Shown piece after piece: positions 45,398-55,591 of a stretch of 64,000 nucleotides of DNA. Below the pieces are notes generated by a model, which was given only the letters and a program-made list of their open reading frames with translations, ran no database searches and was not told the DNA's origin. The first letter of the stretch is position 1; each line of letters opens with the position of its first letter. Both the position numbers and the translations under genes were made by a program. The DNA is from Cryptomeria japonica (taxonomy: Eukaryota > Streptophyta > Pinopsida > Cupressales > Cupressaceae): contig NC_081413.1 of the NCBI RefSeq assembly GCF_030272615.1, forward strand, positions 21,518,501-21,582,500. The letters are read 5' to 3'.

Positions 45398-48300
45398 TCA
45401 TCCCAACTTTTCAGTCACACACTTCACTTTCCCAGCAACGCCTGCAATTCTTAAAATGCTTTCTTCATCGTACAGAGATGCCTGTTTCTTGCAATCCTCC
45501 ATCATCACACCCACTGCTTTTACTATGCGAAACCCTATCACATCTGCTAACATTTCTTTTAGTTTACTGAGGATGACCTCCACATTATCAAACTGGTCAT
45601 TTATGTTTAATCCTACCTTGTATAAGTTGTAATCTGCTACTGCCTCAGTCCACTTTCTTAAATCGCATTCAACGGCTATTTGTTTTCCTTTCTTAAGAAG
45701 ACTGTCCATGGCTTCTTTTGCTTTCTTCTCAATAGGCTTGCTGACAAGGAGACAGTAATTTAGCCATTTATTTTCTTTCTTGAGGCTTTGGAAGAGATTA
45801 TCTGCCGCTTTACAGAGTTCAACTGCTTCTACATCAGAGATTTCAACCATGTTCATGATATTCCACGCTTGAGAGCAAGCTTGCTTAACACTTGCCACTA
45901 TATCATTAGCTGCAGTAAATGAGGATAGTTCAATGACAAAAGCAATTATCGAGGCCGCTGCCATCTTCCAAGAACACTTCGCTACATTCAACTGCCTTTC
46001 CACATCCAACTCCCTTTCTACTTCCAATCTTATATCAGGACCAATTTGAAGCCTCAAACATCCTTCAGGATGGAAATCTGGCGTAGAATATTCCTTTAAG
46101 AAAGATATCAAAGCAGTACACTCCCTCCCCTCTTTGTACCCTTTTTCCATTTGATCTTTTATTTTTTGTATAGAGTTTTTGGTGGCCATCCATATTCCAG
46201 CACGATTTTCACCTTGCATGACTACCAATGATTCAAAATAGTTGCCAAAGTTAGAGTCCTCCAGGCTTTCTTTATGGCTCTTACTTCTGGAGAGATTACA
46301 TAATTCATCATATGTCGAACCTAGAAGAAGCTTGGCTGAATATTTGTTGGAGAAGAATAGTTGTGCCAATAACCAACAAATTTTGGTCAGAAAAATGGAA
46401 AACATCTGATGATAATGAAGCACATAAAGTAGTTTATGCAATCTCATTTTGTTGCACAACCTCACTATCAATTTCTCGAGGGACTTATCACCACTTTCTT
46501 CTTGCGTATTGAAGCAACTGACTCTTCCAATAATTCTCTATCTGAAAAAAATGTGCTAGACTAGATGGCTTCCATCGAAGTCTTTTTTGGTAGAACACCA
46601 CCGCTCTGATGCATCTCCAATATATGATAATAGATCCCATTACAATTACCACACAACGAAGCACAAACCAAATGTCGATAAAATTTTCAATACCTTCAGA
46701 ATTTGTGAAGCTCCAAGCTTGAAAAAATAAAATTCCGTTGCAAACGGCAATGAGGAGAGCTGTGATTGAGGTGAGAATCGATCGAGCCATTATATATTAA
46801 GGATGAGCAGTACAAGGTACAATTAAGGACTAGGTTGCTCTTTTTTCAACCTCTTCCCATTGAAGCTGGGTACTAAAAATTTGAGCAAAAACCATGGTAG
46901 ATATTTTATGAGACCAAGTTTTACAAATACTAACACTAGCCAAAGCAGCAGAGACCAAAAGGAGAACCAGAGTTACCAGTGATACTAACATTACAAGGTT
47001 GCACACAAGTACAATCCAAAATCTAGAATAACCTATGTAAAATTTTTTATAGATGTGATATGTTTCATAAGAAATATGAAAGAAAGATCGAGAAGAGCTT
47101 ATGATAAGTGACAAAGTTGAAGAGAAAGGGCGTGCTACCCCACGTAACAAACTGAAAGTAAGCTAAAGTGCAAAAAATGCTTCCTAACATTAATCTAGTG
47201 GGGTAGATAGTGCAAATTTTCTTATAAATCTTCTATTACAGAAATAGAAACACATTCATAGAGAGATGATAAACATGCATAAAGGTAAACAAAACGCAAG
47301 ATATATTGTGGGGAAAACCCTTTCAAGTAAAAAATCCCACTCTCCAAAAGTGCAATATTTTGTATTCTAGTAATCAAAATCTTACAATACAATGCTAGCA
47401 TTTAGCTTCTTCAACAGGAGTCTACAACCACAACCCACAACCTGAATTAATTCCAGTAGCATAACACTTCACTTGCAAACATTACATTCCATAACACTCC
47501 TCAAGACTACCTTTTATAGAGAAATATAAGTCAAGAGGAAGCTTCTAGATGAAACATCAAGATGGGGTTGTGCATAACCTTTGGCCTTATTTTTTAGCCA
47601 CCAAAAAGCATGCAAATGACATATGTACATCTCCAAATGATTCCCTATTCAAACCTCCTAAATTGGGCACTCAAAATTTACTATTTTGGGATATGACAAA
47701 TGCTCTTACGCATCTTACAGCTGTCATATCTTACAACACTTACAGTTGTAAGAGAATTTGTCATAAATGACAAATTTTAGCTTATTCTCTTACAACTCGT
47801 CATAACCTCTCCATGCAAAAGGTATCTCCTACCACTTGTCCATTCTGTCATAGAATTGTCATAGGCCGACACTTGTCAAGATCCTCACGTGGGATGCCTA
47901 CCTCTACATGTGTAACATTTACAGTCATCATCCAGTAGGATGCCACCAAGCCTGTAGATTCCAGTAGATGACTTGACATTTATAAACAGTAAATGAAATA
48001 ATAAATTAATAAATAAATGCATAAACCAAATGTTAAGATTTACAAAAGTTGAGACGCCTTAATCCCAACACAAACATAGAGACTCTCCCACACAAAACTG
48101 ACACCCAATTACTATAGAAAATGAAAAGAGAGTAGCGTAGGTTCCCTCTTTCATGGTTTTCGTAATCAAAATAGTCATTTTCTTTTAACAGACTGTTTCT
48201 GTTGATCTTTAGAAAATAGATCACCAGGAAAATTGAAAGATTTGTTAAGAATGGGTAGAAATTGAAGAAGTGCACCTACAACCAAAGAGCCCGCTGGAAT

Positions 48301-48486
48301 CCAGTGCCTTCTTTTCTTGAACGCGCTCCATGCAGCTTCTCCAATTAAAAGGATTGGGAGGCAGGCGAATGACAAGCTAGCTAAACTAAAGTTGACAAAG
48401 GCAAAACAATTAGAAGGCGAAAACTGGGAAGAATACAGGGAACAAATATCCTCACCACCGAAGAAACCAAGGACTGATGTCCCCAT
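45398..48486 (-). pseudogene. Broken gene for a multi-pass membrane protein of unknown function
   Basis: Exon 1 (48486-48225) reads MGTSVLGFFGGEDICS with hydrophobic segments, then WIPAGSLVVGALLQFLPILN and a GTGATC donor. Exon 2 begins after a pyrimidine-rich TTTCAG acceptor (47152) and runs to 45398. It holds more membrane segments (FWIVLVCNLVMLVSLVTLVL, MARSILTSITALLI) and a soluble half with SWKMAAASIIAF and VELCKAADNLF. The collinear frame is broken by TAG 46830, TAA 46797 and a one-base shift near 46495, so it is probably dead. I recall an expanded, uncharacterised family with this layout in mosses and conifers; that identification is from memory. Codon integrity is far better than in the surrounding elements, so loss may be recent. 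Alternative: a live gene with extra introns hiding the stops. Confidence 0.55.
47152..48224 (-). other. Putative intron of the membrane-protein pseudogene
   Basis: Bounded by GT (48224) and AG (47152) on the minus strand. It includes a TE-like stretch at 47270-47560 (GGGGAAAACCCTTTC and flanks). No coding frame. Confidence 0.45.
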
Positions 48487-49375
48487 ACTGAAGTTGAAGT
48501 GTTGCAAGATGCAACGCCGTAGGGGAATGTGCAGGAAAATAAGATAAAAAGATGGACACTTATATGATGTCTGCACTTTTTGAATCCAGTCTACTAAAAC
48601 TTGCAAACAATTATTGTAGGGTGGACGAAAATAGGAACAGTAAGTTCTTTCCTGTCTCTTCTATGGTTCCACGTTGAAGCTACCGTGACCCAAGCTTTTC
48701 TATAAACCGCGTCCTGAAAACTTTAAGGCCTGAATGATGTATTGCACAACCACATCATAAAAAATTGATACAAAACAAAATAAAAATATATTAGTTCTAA
48801 ATGAGCAAATCGATTATCAAGAAAAGAAACTCGTAAATGAGTTAGAGTATACTACGACTTCATTTTAATTTTGACAGATGTAAGGAATGGTTTGTTTTGT
48901 CACCGTAGCAGGAAAATGCGTGGAAATTCCACAGAGCAGCAATTGAATTTACCTTTCAAGCCAAAATTAAATGTATTTTCTAAATATTGCTTATTTATTA
49001 ATTGTAAGCTGGATTTGGGTTAATTAAATAAAATGAATATATTTTAAACACATTTATTTGAAAAATAAAAAATAGTAATTGAATTATTTTATCTATATTG
49101 TATAATTATTTTTATGTGAAAATTTATTTATTTTTATTTGGGAGATAGTTTATCTTATTTTACAATAAGATTATTTACTTAAATGTTGCTTTTTTTTTTT
49201 CTTTTTCTCATTTGCCCTGTGGTATGTACTTTTTGAGACACGAGTCGTTTAATCTTATGTGATTAACTATCTAGTGAGAAAATAAAACTTACAAACTTAG
49301 TGGTCTAGTAGATGTTTGAACGTTGGTGACAAGATCAATAAGACCAAGTTTTAACTAAAGCACCATTCCCTTAGC
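48487..49375. other. AT-rich sequence upstream of the pseudogene, no gene
   Basis: The coding frame is open upstream of the chosen start to 48606, but the family-like N-terminus begins at 48486. The remainder is AT-rich. No clear TATA box was assigned. Confidence 0.45.
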
Positions 49376-49392
49376 AACAATGCTAATTACAT
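49376..49392. repeat. LINE target-site duplication, left copy (17 bp)
   Basis: AACAATGCTAATTACAT, identical to 53634-53650. Confidence 0.92.
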
Positions 49393-49398
49393 TTCAGG

Positions 49399-51541
49399 CT
49401 TTAGAGCTTGCACCCATCAATAGTTTGTGGATGATATCATTTTAATGGGTACCTCCACCATCAAAGAAGCCTCCAACTTTAAACACCTTCTCAACACCTA
49501 TAGTATGGCAACAGGTCAAACTTTCAACTGGGAGAAAAGTTTTGTTTTCTTCTTCAACACCCCGGAAGATGGAAAGAACAGACTGGCTTGGATCCTTGGT
49601 TGCCAACTGGGCAAGCCTCATGTTGTCTACCTTGGCCTTCCCTTGGGTTTGAAACCGTTGGAGTGGTTTTGGAATTATCTTGTTGATAGATTCAGCAAAA
49701 AGCTGGCATGATGGAAAGGGACCCTACTTAGTCAAGCGGGGAAAGTCCAACTCTTAAAATCTTCCATCCAAAGCCTTCCAGTTTATGCCCTAAGCCTTTT
49801 TAAAATCCCTGGCAAATTTGCTGACGCCATTGAGAAAATCCAGAATGCTTTCTTGTGGTTAGGAGTGGAGGAAAAGAAGAAAATGACCCTCATTGTTTGG
49901 GAAAATGTTTGTAAGCCCAAAAAGATGGGACGATTGGGTCTCAGGAATATCAGAGCTTTGAACAAAACTCTCTTGGCCAAAAAAATCTATAGAACTTATC
50001 AATGAAAAGGTGAATGGAATGATATTTGGAAGGCTAAGTACTTAAGGAATGCTCCCACCATTGAGGAGTTCCTGCCTTCAGATCAGATTCCAAATGGATT
50101 GTTCATTTGGAATAGTGTAATCCAGGCTAAAGATATTGCTCTTCTTGGCAACGTCTGGACCATTGGTGATGGAAGGAAGGTGAACTTTTGGGATGATGCT
50201 TGTATTGGAGGAGCCTCTCTTAATAAGCTAGCCACTCATACACTCATCTAGAATTGCAAGGAGAAGGTAGGTACCAAAGTGGTAGACTATTGGAGAGATC
50301 ATTTGTGGGTGGACCTCACCTCCATTGATCCCAAATTCAAGCAGATTAACTTAATGACCATCCATGCGGTCATAAATTCTAGAAGGAAAGACCACATTGT
50401 TTGGAGTGGGACTTCGTCTGGGACCTACTCGGTCTATTCTGTTGTCCTTTTACTAGCACAATCCCAAGTTCCTATTCTGTGTTGGGCCAAGGCTTAGCAT
50501 CATGGGTTGACTCCCAAAATTTATATCTTTATGTGGATCCTCTTGCAAAACAAAATTCTAACTTCTGATAATCTGAGAAATAGGGGCTTCTGTTTTCCAA
50601 ATATTTGTTACCTTTGTCTGAATAATGAGGAATTAGTGAACCATATCTTTTTACACTGTCCTTATTCCACTTCTATATGGGGGATGTTTTCTCAACTATG
50701 GAGGCTGAATTGGGTGTTCCAGGAGGAGATGTAGGATTGTTTTGGAAGATGGCATTTCTCCACCAATAACATTAACATAAGAAATCTTTGGAAGTTCTTC
50801 TTTATCCATATCCTCTAGGGGATATGGAAAGAGAGAAATAACTGAATTTTTCAGGAATGAGACAAACACCCCAGAAGTGGTTTGGTTCAAAATTAAAAAT
50901 ATTGTGTTAAGAATGTGATGATCAAGGGAGTGCATTGTTGTAGCAACAAGGTGGATTTTGATGTTCTCAAAAGATGAAATATCCCTACCTCTTTGAGCGT
51001 TGATATTAACCAAATCAATAGAAGAATGTGTTGCTGGTCCTTCCCCTCTAATGAGTGGTTCAAGGCCAACTTTGATGGGGTGGATAAAGGAAATCCAAGG
51101 CCGACTAATTGTGGTGGCATCATTCGTAATGGGGATGGCTTTTGTACAGGAGCGGCCGCCTATCCTTTAGGCATTTAAACCAATCATTTAGCGGAAACTA
51201 TTGGGGCAGTTCAAGCTATTAAATTAGCCTCCAAGTTAGGGGTTAAAATGCTTTGGTTGGAAGGTAACTCTAAAAAAATAATTAACTGCATTATCGGCAA
51301 CCATCAATGCTCATGGACTATCAAGAACATCATAGACTTTGCCATTGATCTGCTAAAGGGGTTTAAAAAATGCCACATCACACATGTCTTCAGAGAGGCT
51401 AATCGAAGTGCAAACTGGGTTGAAAACGTAGTGGTATGGAGTGAAACAATAATTACTTGGAATGGTGAAGGGGAATTACCATGTGCGGCACATGACATAG
51501 TTATTTATGAAAGATTGCATGGTAAGCAGGGGCAGATTTGA
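49399..51541 (+). pseudogene. LINE ORF2 C-terminal part: RT end, zf-RVT, RNase H
   Basis: FVDDIILMGTS (49424 on) is the RT active-site strand, preceded by a TAG in HQ-stop-F. FNWEKS, YLGLPLG and LLKSSIQSLPVY are typical L1 blocks. FWDDACIGG and CYLCLNNEELVNHIFLHCPYS (50610-50680) form the zf-RVT domain. WFKANFDGVDKGNPRPTNCG, AETIGAVQAIKLA and HVFREANRSANWV (51060-51420) form the RNase H domain. Stops include TGA near 49708 and 50003, TAG near 50250 and 50496, and TAA near 51176, with shifts around 50730-50990. No endonuclease is present because of the truncation. Confidence 0.9.
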
Positions 51542-51773
51542 TATCATTTCGTGAAGTGAAAGGCACTGTCATGGCAACACGCGTTGGCTCTGTAGGTTAC
51601 CAACGAGGAAGTACAGTTATCATTGTAGGGTAATTTCACATGCTTTATGGGCAATTTTAACCCTCCCCAACAACAACACTAGAAAGTTCTGTAAAAATCA
51701 AACTAGTTATCACAAAGAGTTTGGTAAGAAGAAAGTAATCAGATTGGAGCTACAGATTGAAATTAATAGAATC
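51542..51773 (+). other. Spacer between LINE ORF2 and the 3' ORF
   Basis: No coding frame recognised. Leads into ATG 51774. Confidence 0.5.
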
Positions 51774-53443
51774 ATGGGAGGTAAAAGGAAGATAACGGAG
51801 GTGACTACCATTGAGAAATGGAAGAGTCATCTGTAGGTCTGGAGTATCCTTCATGCTGTCAAGATGATAGACTTTATGGAGAACATGCAGGAGAAAAGGC
51901 CTGAAAGTACCAAGATTTTCAAGAAGGGCTGGAACGAAGGGACTCTCACCATTGAAAATAGGAAGATTAAAGTGACTGAAACAATGATATTAGAGGCCAC
52001 AGGCATTCCTATGGAGGGCATCAAGTTTTACAGGGACAGAAAGATCTCAGATGCAGATGTGAAGAAGTTCCCAAAGAATGAGGAGGAAAGGGCTAGGCTG
52101 GTGAAGGGCAGCCACACCAACTTTTCGCCTAAGGTAATCAAATTAATTTGGCGAAGGGTTTTGATAGCTATTATGGAGTTTATCATGCTATATGGTAGAT
52201 ATACTAGGGTTTATAACTACCACTTTGTTCTGTTAAATCATTTTAGGCACAAAGATAAGATCTCTCTTCCCTACTATCTTTTTTGCTCTCTTAACACGAA
52301 GATCAAGGATGCCATTTCCAATCCCAGCATTCACCCTGCAATGCATGAAGGCTTGATGGTGATTTTGTATAATCACATCAAGAATACGACTGTCCAGTTA
52401 CATATTGTAGAGATTTCAGACTTGGATGAAGATTCGATAATTCAGAAGATGAAGAAGGTGACGGCTATGATACGAAAGCAGAGGCTGAAGATGATCCCCA
52501 AATGGTTGGACCAAGCAGATGAAAGAAAAAATTGGAACAAGGGAGACAAAATAGAGGGTTTGTAAAAAATAAACAGAGAGGGGAGGATGATAGCTGGGAT
52601 GAGGAGCAGGATGGGATTGACAATGATAAGGACACCAGAAGCGAGGAGGTTGAAACCCATGTGATCTTGAAGCAAAAAAAGAAGAATTCTAAATGCAGAG
52701 AGGTGGACACCAAGGAAAGGTCATCTCTTAGGTCTGATTTGAAGTAGAAGGGCATCATGGGGGAGGGCACGACAACGAAAGATGATCAAAGTACTGAGGA
52801 CAAAGAGGTTGGTCTAAAGGTCAATCTTAATACCATGGATGTCACGAACTAGGAAGGGCATCACTTGGACATAGGCCTTCGCATCAATAACATGATAGAA
52901 AACTTCAAAACAGACGCTTAGCTGGATGCAAAAGGAAATTGAGGGCATTAAAGCAAAGCAAGCCCAGAAAGAAGGGAAAATCGAAACCTTACAAGCCCTA
53001 GGTTCAAGAAAGTTCAATTCCCTCCCTGACTGTCTTAGTGAACTAACCAAGGCGATTGGAAATGTAGAGGAGATCCTCAATGCCAACTGCAACAATTTTA
53101 CTTGCCTATAAAATAGAGAAGATCCTATTGATCACGGACTTGATGGTATTGAGAACACACTTTAAAAAATTGGGGAGCAAAGCCACAAGATTCTAAAGGC
53201 TGCCTTGGCCAACAAGAAAACCCTCATCTGCAAGCTGGAGAACTACCAAGGGGGTAAGGATACAGAGGGAGTTATTGAGGTCAAAGATGACACCCCTAAG
53301 GATAAGGAAACTAGGCTTAGGAGAAGAACTAGAGCTACTACTAAAAGGATGCAGAGCCACAAAAAAGAAATAGAGGATATCAAGCAGGCTGCAAACACTA
53401 TGGAACAGTTGGAAGGAGCGGAAATGCTTCAAAATTTGACCTA
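51774..53443 (+). pseudogene. LINE 3' ORF: unknown protein with a basic coiled-coil C-terminus
   Basis: From ATG 51774 (MGGKRKITEVTTIEKW) the frame passes TAG 51834 and is then open for 233 codons to TAA 52563. A shift near 52545 leads to an acidic/basic segment (DDSWDEEQDG, KQKKKNSK). After TAGs near 52746 and 52850 come IEGIKAKQAQKEGKIE and RRRTRATTKRMQSHKKEIED, ending LQNLT at 53443. The N-terminal part (VTETMILEATGIPMEGIKFY, YHFVLLNHFRHKDKISLPYY) resembles unnamed ORFs carried by plant retroelements. Its plan is similar to C1/C2 ORF2, but I cannot name a family. An RNA-binding or ORF1-like role would be a guess. Confidence 0.65.
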
Positions 53444-53633
53444 ATCCCGAGCTTTTGTTTGTCCTTTTTGGTTTTTAGTCTGTTATGTTCTCTTGCATGT
53501 TGGCGTTTTGTTTGCCAGTTGTCTTTCCTTTAGTTGTTGTCTTTTGTTTAGTAGTGCATTAATTCTTATCTTTTGATCTTTCTTCTGTACTAGGTTTCAG
53601 GTACCCATCAAAACCTATTTTTCCTTAATAAAA

Positions 53634-53650
53634 AACAATGCTAATTACAT
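53634..53650. repeat. LINE target-site duplication, right copy (17 bp)
   Basis: Identical to 49376-49392. Confidence 0.92.
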
Positions 53651-54326
53651 AATTAAAGATGAACTATTAAGACATTTTATTCTAATGTCAATGTAAAAGA
53701 ATAATTATAATGTAAACTTTAGGGAATTCACTTAACAAACCAAAGGCATTGTATATGCATTTGTAGGATACGAATAAATGGTTCTAGTTCCATTTCCACC
53801 CATTGAATTTCAATTTTGGTTATCTCATCTACATATACTAGTATAATTAAAATATCTCTCATTTTCAGCAAGTATCCTATGTACCATTTTTGCTACATTT
53901 TAATTTCACTCAATTCTTTTGCATGATTAGGAAAGGGCACTACCCCACACCAACTTCTCAGTCATACATATATCTATGAGAAGAGACAAGGAGGGATGGA
54001 GAGAATGTTAGCAACAATCAAGAAGGAAGAATGAGAGGCAGGGGAGGGGGGTGTGGGTGAATCAATCTTCACCGGAAATCAGATAATCAAAACACCAAAG
54101 CATAAACAGGATAAATTGCAGCGACAAAATGATAAGCAAATGGACAATACAACACACAACACCAAGATTTTTGTTCTGGAAAAACCAAGTCAAGGGAAAA
54201 ACAACGGTGGGAACCTACCTGTTATGCCTTGCATATCTTTCCTCCATTAGTTTCCTTGTGTTAAAATATGGGTCCCTTATTTTTTTCCTTGTGTCGCTTT
54301 GTTCTTTTGGTTTTTGCTTCCTCCAC
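53651..54326. other. No gene recognised; LTR-like fragment possible
   Basis: The stretch 54040-54240 (AAAACCAAG...AACGGTGGGAACC) recalls LTR/PBS-proximal sequence, but no partner repeat was found. The rest is AT-rich. Confidence 0.4.
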
Positions 54327-55525
54327 CCCGAAACCCCAAAGTTTTGGAGTCTCGAGGTCTCTTTCCTTGTTTCTTTTCTTTGTCCACCTCAGAACCTCAG
54401 ACCTCTGGAGTCCTGAGGTTGGTCTCTTTGTCCTTGTTAGCGCACCTACCCTAGAACCCTGAAGTCCCAAAGTGGTGCATTGTCTTGTGTTTTGTGTCCT
54501 TTATCTCAGAAGTCTAGGATTCTAGAGTCTCGAGGTACGTTGTATTTTGTCAACCTCAGAACCCCGGAGTCCCGAGGTTGATTGTTCATTTTCTTTTTTT
54601 CATTCCTCAACCCCGGAACTTTGAAATTCTAGAGCCCTGAGGTTGATCCTTGCATGCTTGCCTTCCTTCACCCCACAACCCCGGAGTCCCGAGGTGAAGT
54701 GTTTTTGGTTTTTTGTTGTCAAGCCCGAAACCTCGAGATCCCAGAGTCCCGAGGTCCAATTTAAGGCATTCGTATAGACAAGGTTTGGGGGAGGGGGGGT
54801 ATAAATATGAATAGTGAACTTTTTAGAGGTCATTTGTGCATTCAATCTTCGAAAGCTCTTTCTTTCTTGCCTCCTGACTTCGTGCCTCCAAACTTTCGAG
54901 CTCCTTTCGTGTTCTTAGGTGATTTTTCTCACCAGGTTGATGATTATTCTTCCCCTCCTCATCATTCGTAGTTTAGATCTTTTTCTTTCTTTTTGTCACA
55001 GGTTTTTCTTGTTTTCCTTTTTTGTTTTTTCTCATTTTTCATGTTCTTGCGTGCCCTACCATGGAAGCCCGGACCCCCAGACTTCCAGGTTATTTTCTTT
55101 ACCCACCCTGAAACCCCAAAACCCTGAAGTTTTGAGGTTTTTGTTGAACCTAACGCTTAATGAACCTAGAACCCCAGAATCCCAGAGTTCTGGATTACCC
55201 CTTTTGAGGACGAAATACCACTTACCCCAGAACCCTGAAACCCTGGAGTTTTGAGGTCCATTCTTATGAGCCTTTCTTCTTTAGATCCTTTTTGGGTATC
55301 TTTGTATCTGGTCTAGGACCCCAAAGACCCGAGATGAGCCTGAATTACTTACCCTGGAACCCCAGAGTTCGGGACCCATTTTTACAATCCATCAAGCCCA
55401 TAACCCAGGAACCCTAGAGTTCCAAACTTCGTTCATGCCTACCTAGCCTAGAACCCCAGAGTTTCGAGGTCCCTGTTTTAATATAAAGATTATTCACACC
55501 AGAACCCTGAAGTCTTGAGGTAAAT
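54327..55525 (+). repeat. Array of 17 degenerate hairpin-like units, AACCCCGGAGTCCCGAGGT type
   Basis: Units start near 54327, 54385, 54445, 54503, 54551, 54606, 54668, 54722, 55063, 55103, 55160, 55222, 55300, 55350, 55395, 55445 and 55495. Spacing is roughly 45-80 bases. The core varies around CACCCCAGAACCCCGGAGTCCCGAGGT. In several units bases outside the core extend the pairing between the two ends. The gap at 54760-55060 contains a TATA box. Frames inside are low-complexity and not genes. Confidence 0.85.
54800..54807 (+). promoter_or_regulatory. TATA box upstream of the 55.6-kb ORF
   Basis: TATAAATA after a G-rich run, between the two halves of the repeat array and 0.8 kb upstream of ATG 55592. 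It may be the promoter of an LTR-like or leader region. Confidence 0.4.
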
Positions 55526-55591
55526 GAAGTTTCTCATGTTTTTGTATAATGTACTGACACTTGTTTCCTTCTTGAAGATTCAAGAAACTAG

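Larger units (their letters stand above)
49393..53633 (+). mobile_element. 5'-truncated L1-type LINE with an additional 3' ORF
   Basis: A perfect 17-bp duplication brackets 4.24 kb that ends in TTAATAAAA. The insert starts inside reverse transcriptase, just before the F(V)DD active site, as expected for 5'-truncated target-primed integration. It contains the RT end, zf-RVT zinc-binding domain and RNase H (49399-51541), then 2.1 kb with a second long frame (51774-53443) before the tail. Because the duplication lies beyond that second frame, both parts integrated as one transcript copy. Confidence 0.9.

Noticed and set aside
54129-55254. Several 60-110 codon frames around the hairpin array
   Set aside because: They translate the repeat units in various frames and show only repeat-derived Pro/Ser/Leu patterns.
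54327-55525. CRISPR-like look of the repeat array
   Set aside because: Units are degenerate, spacing and spacer lengths vary, and the context is a plant retroelement region with no cas genes.
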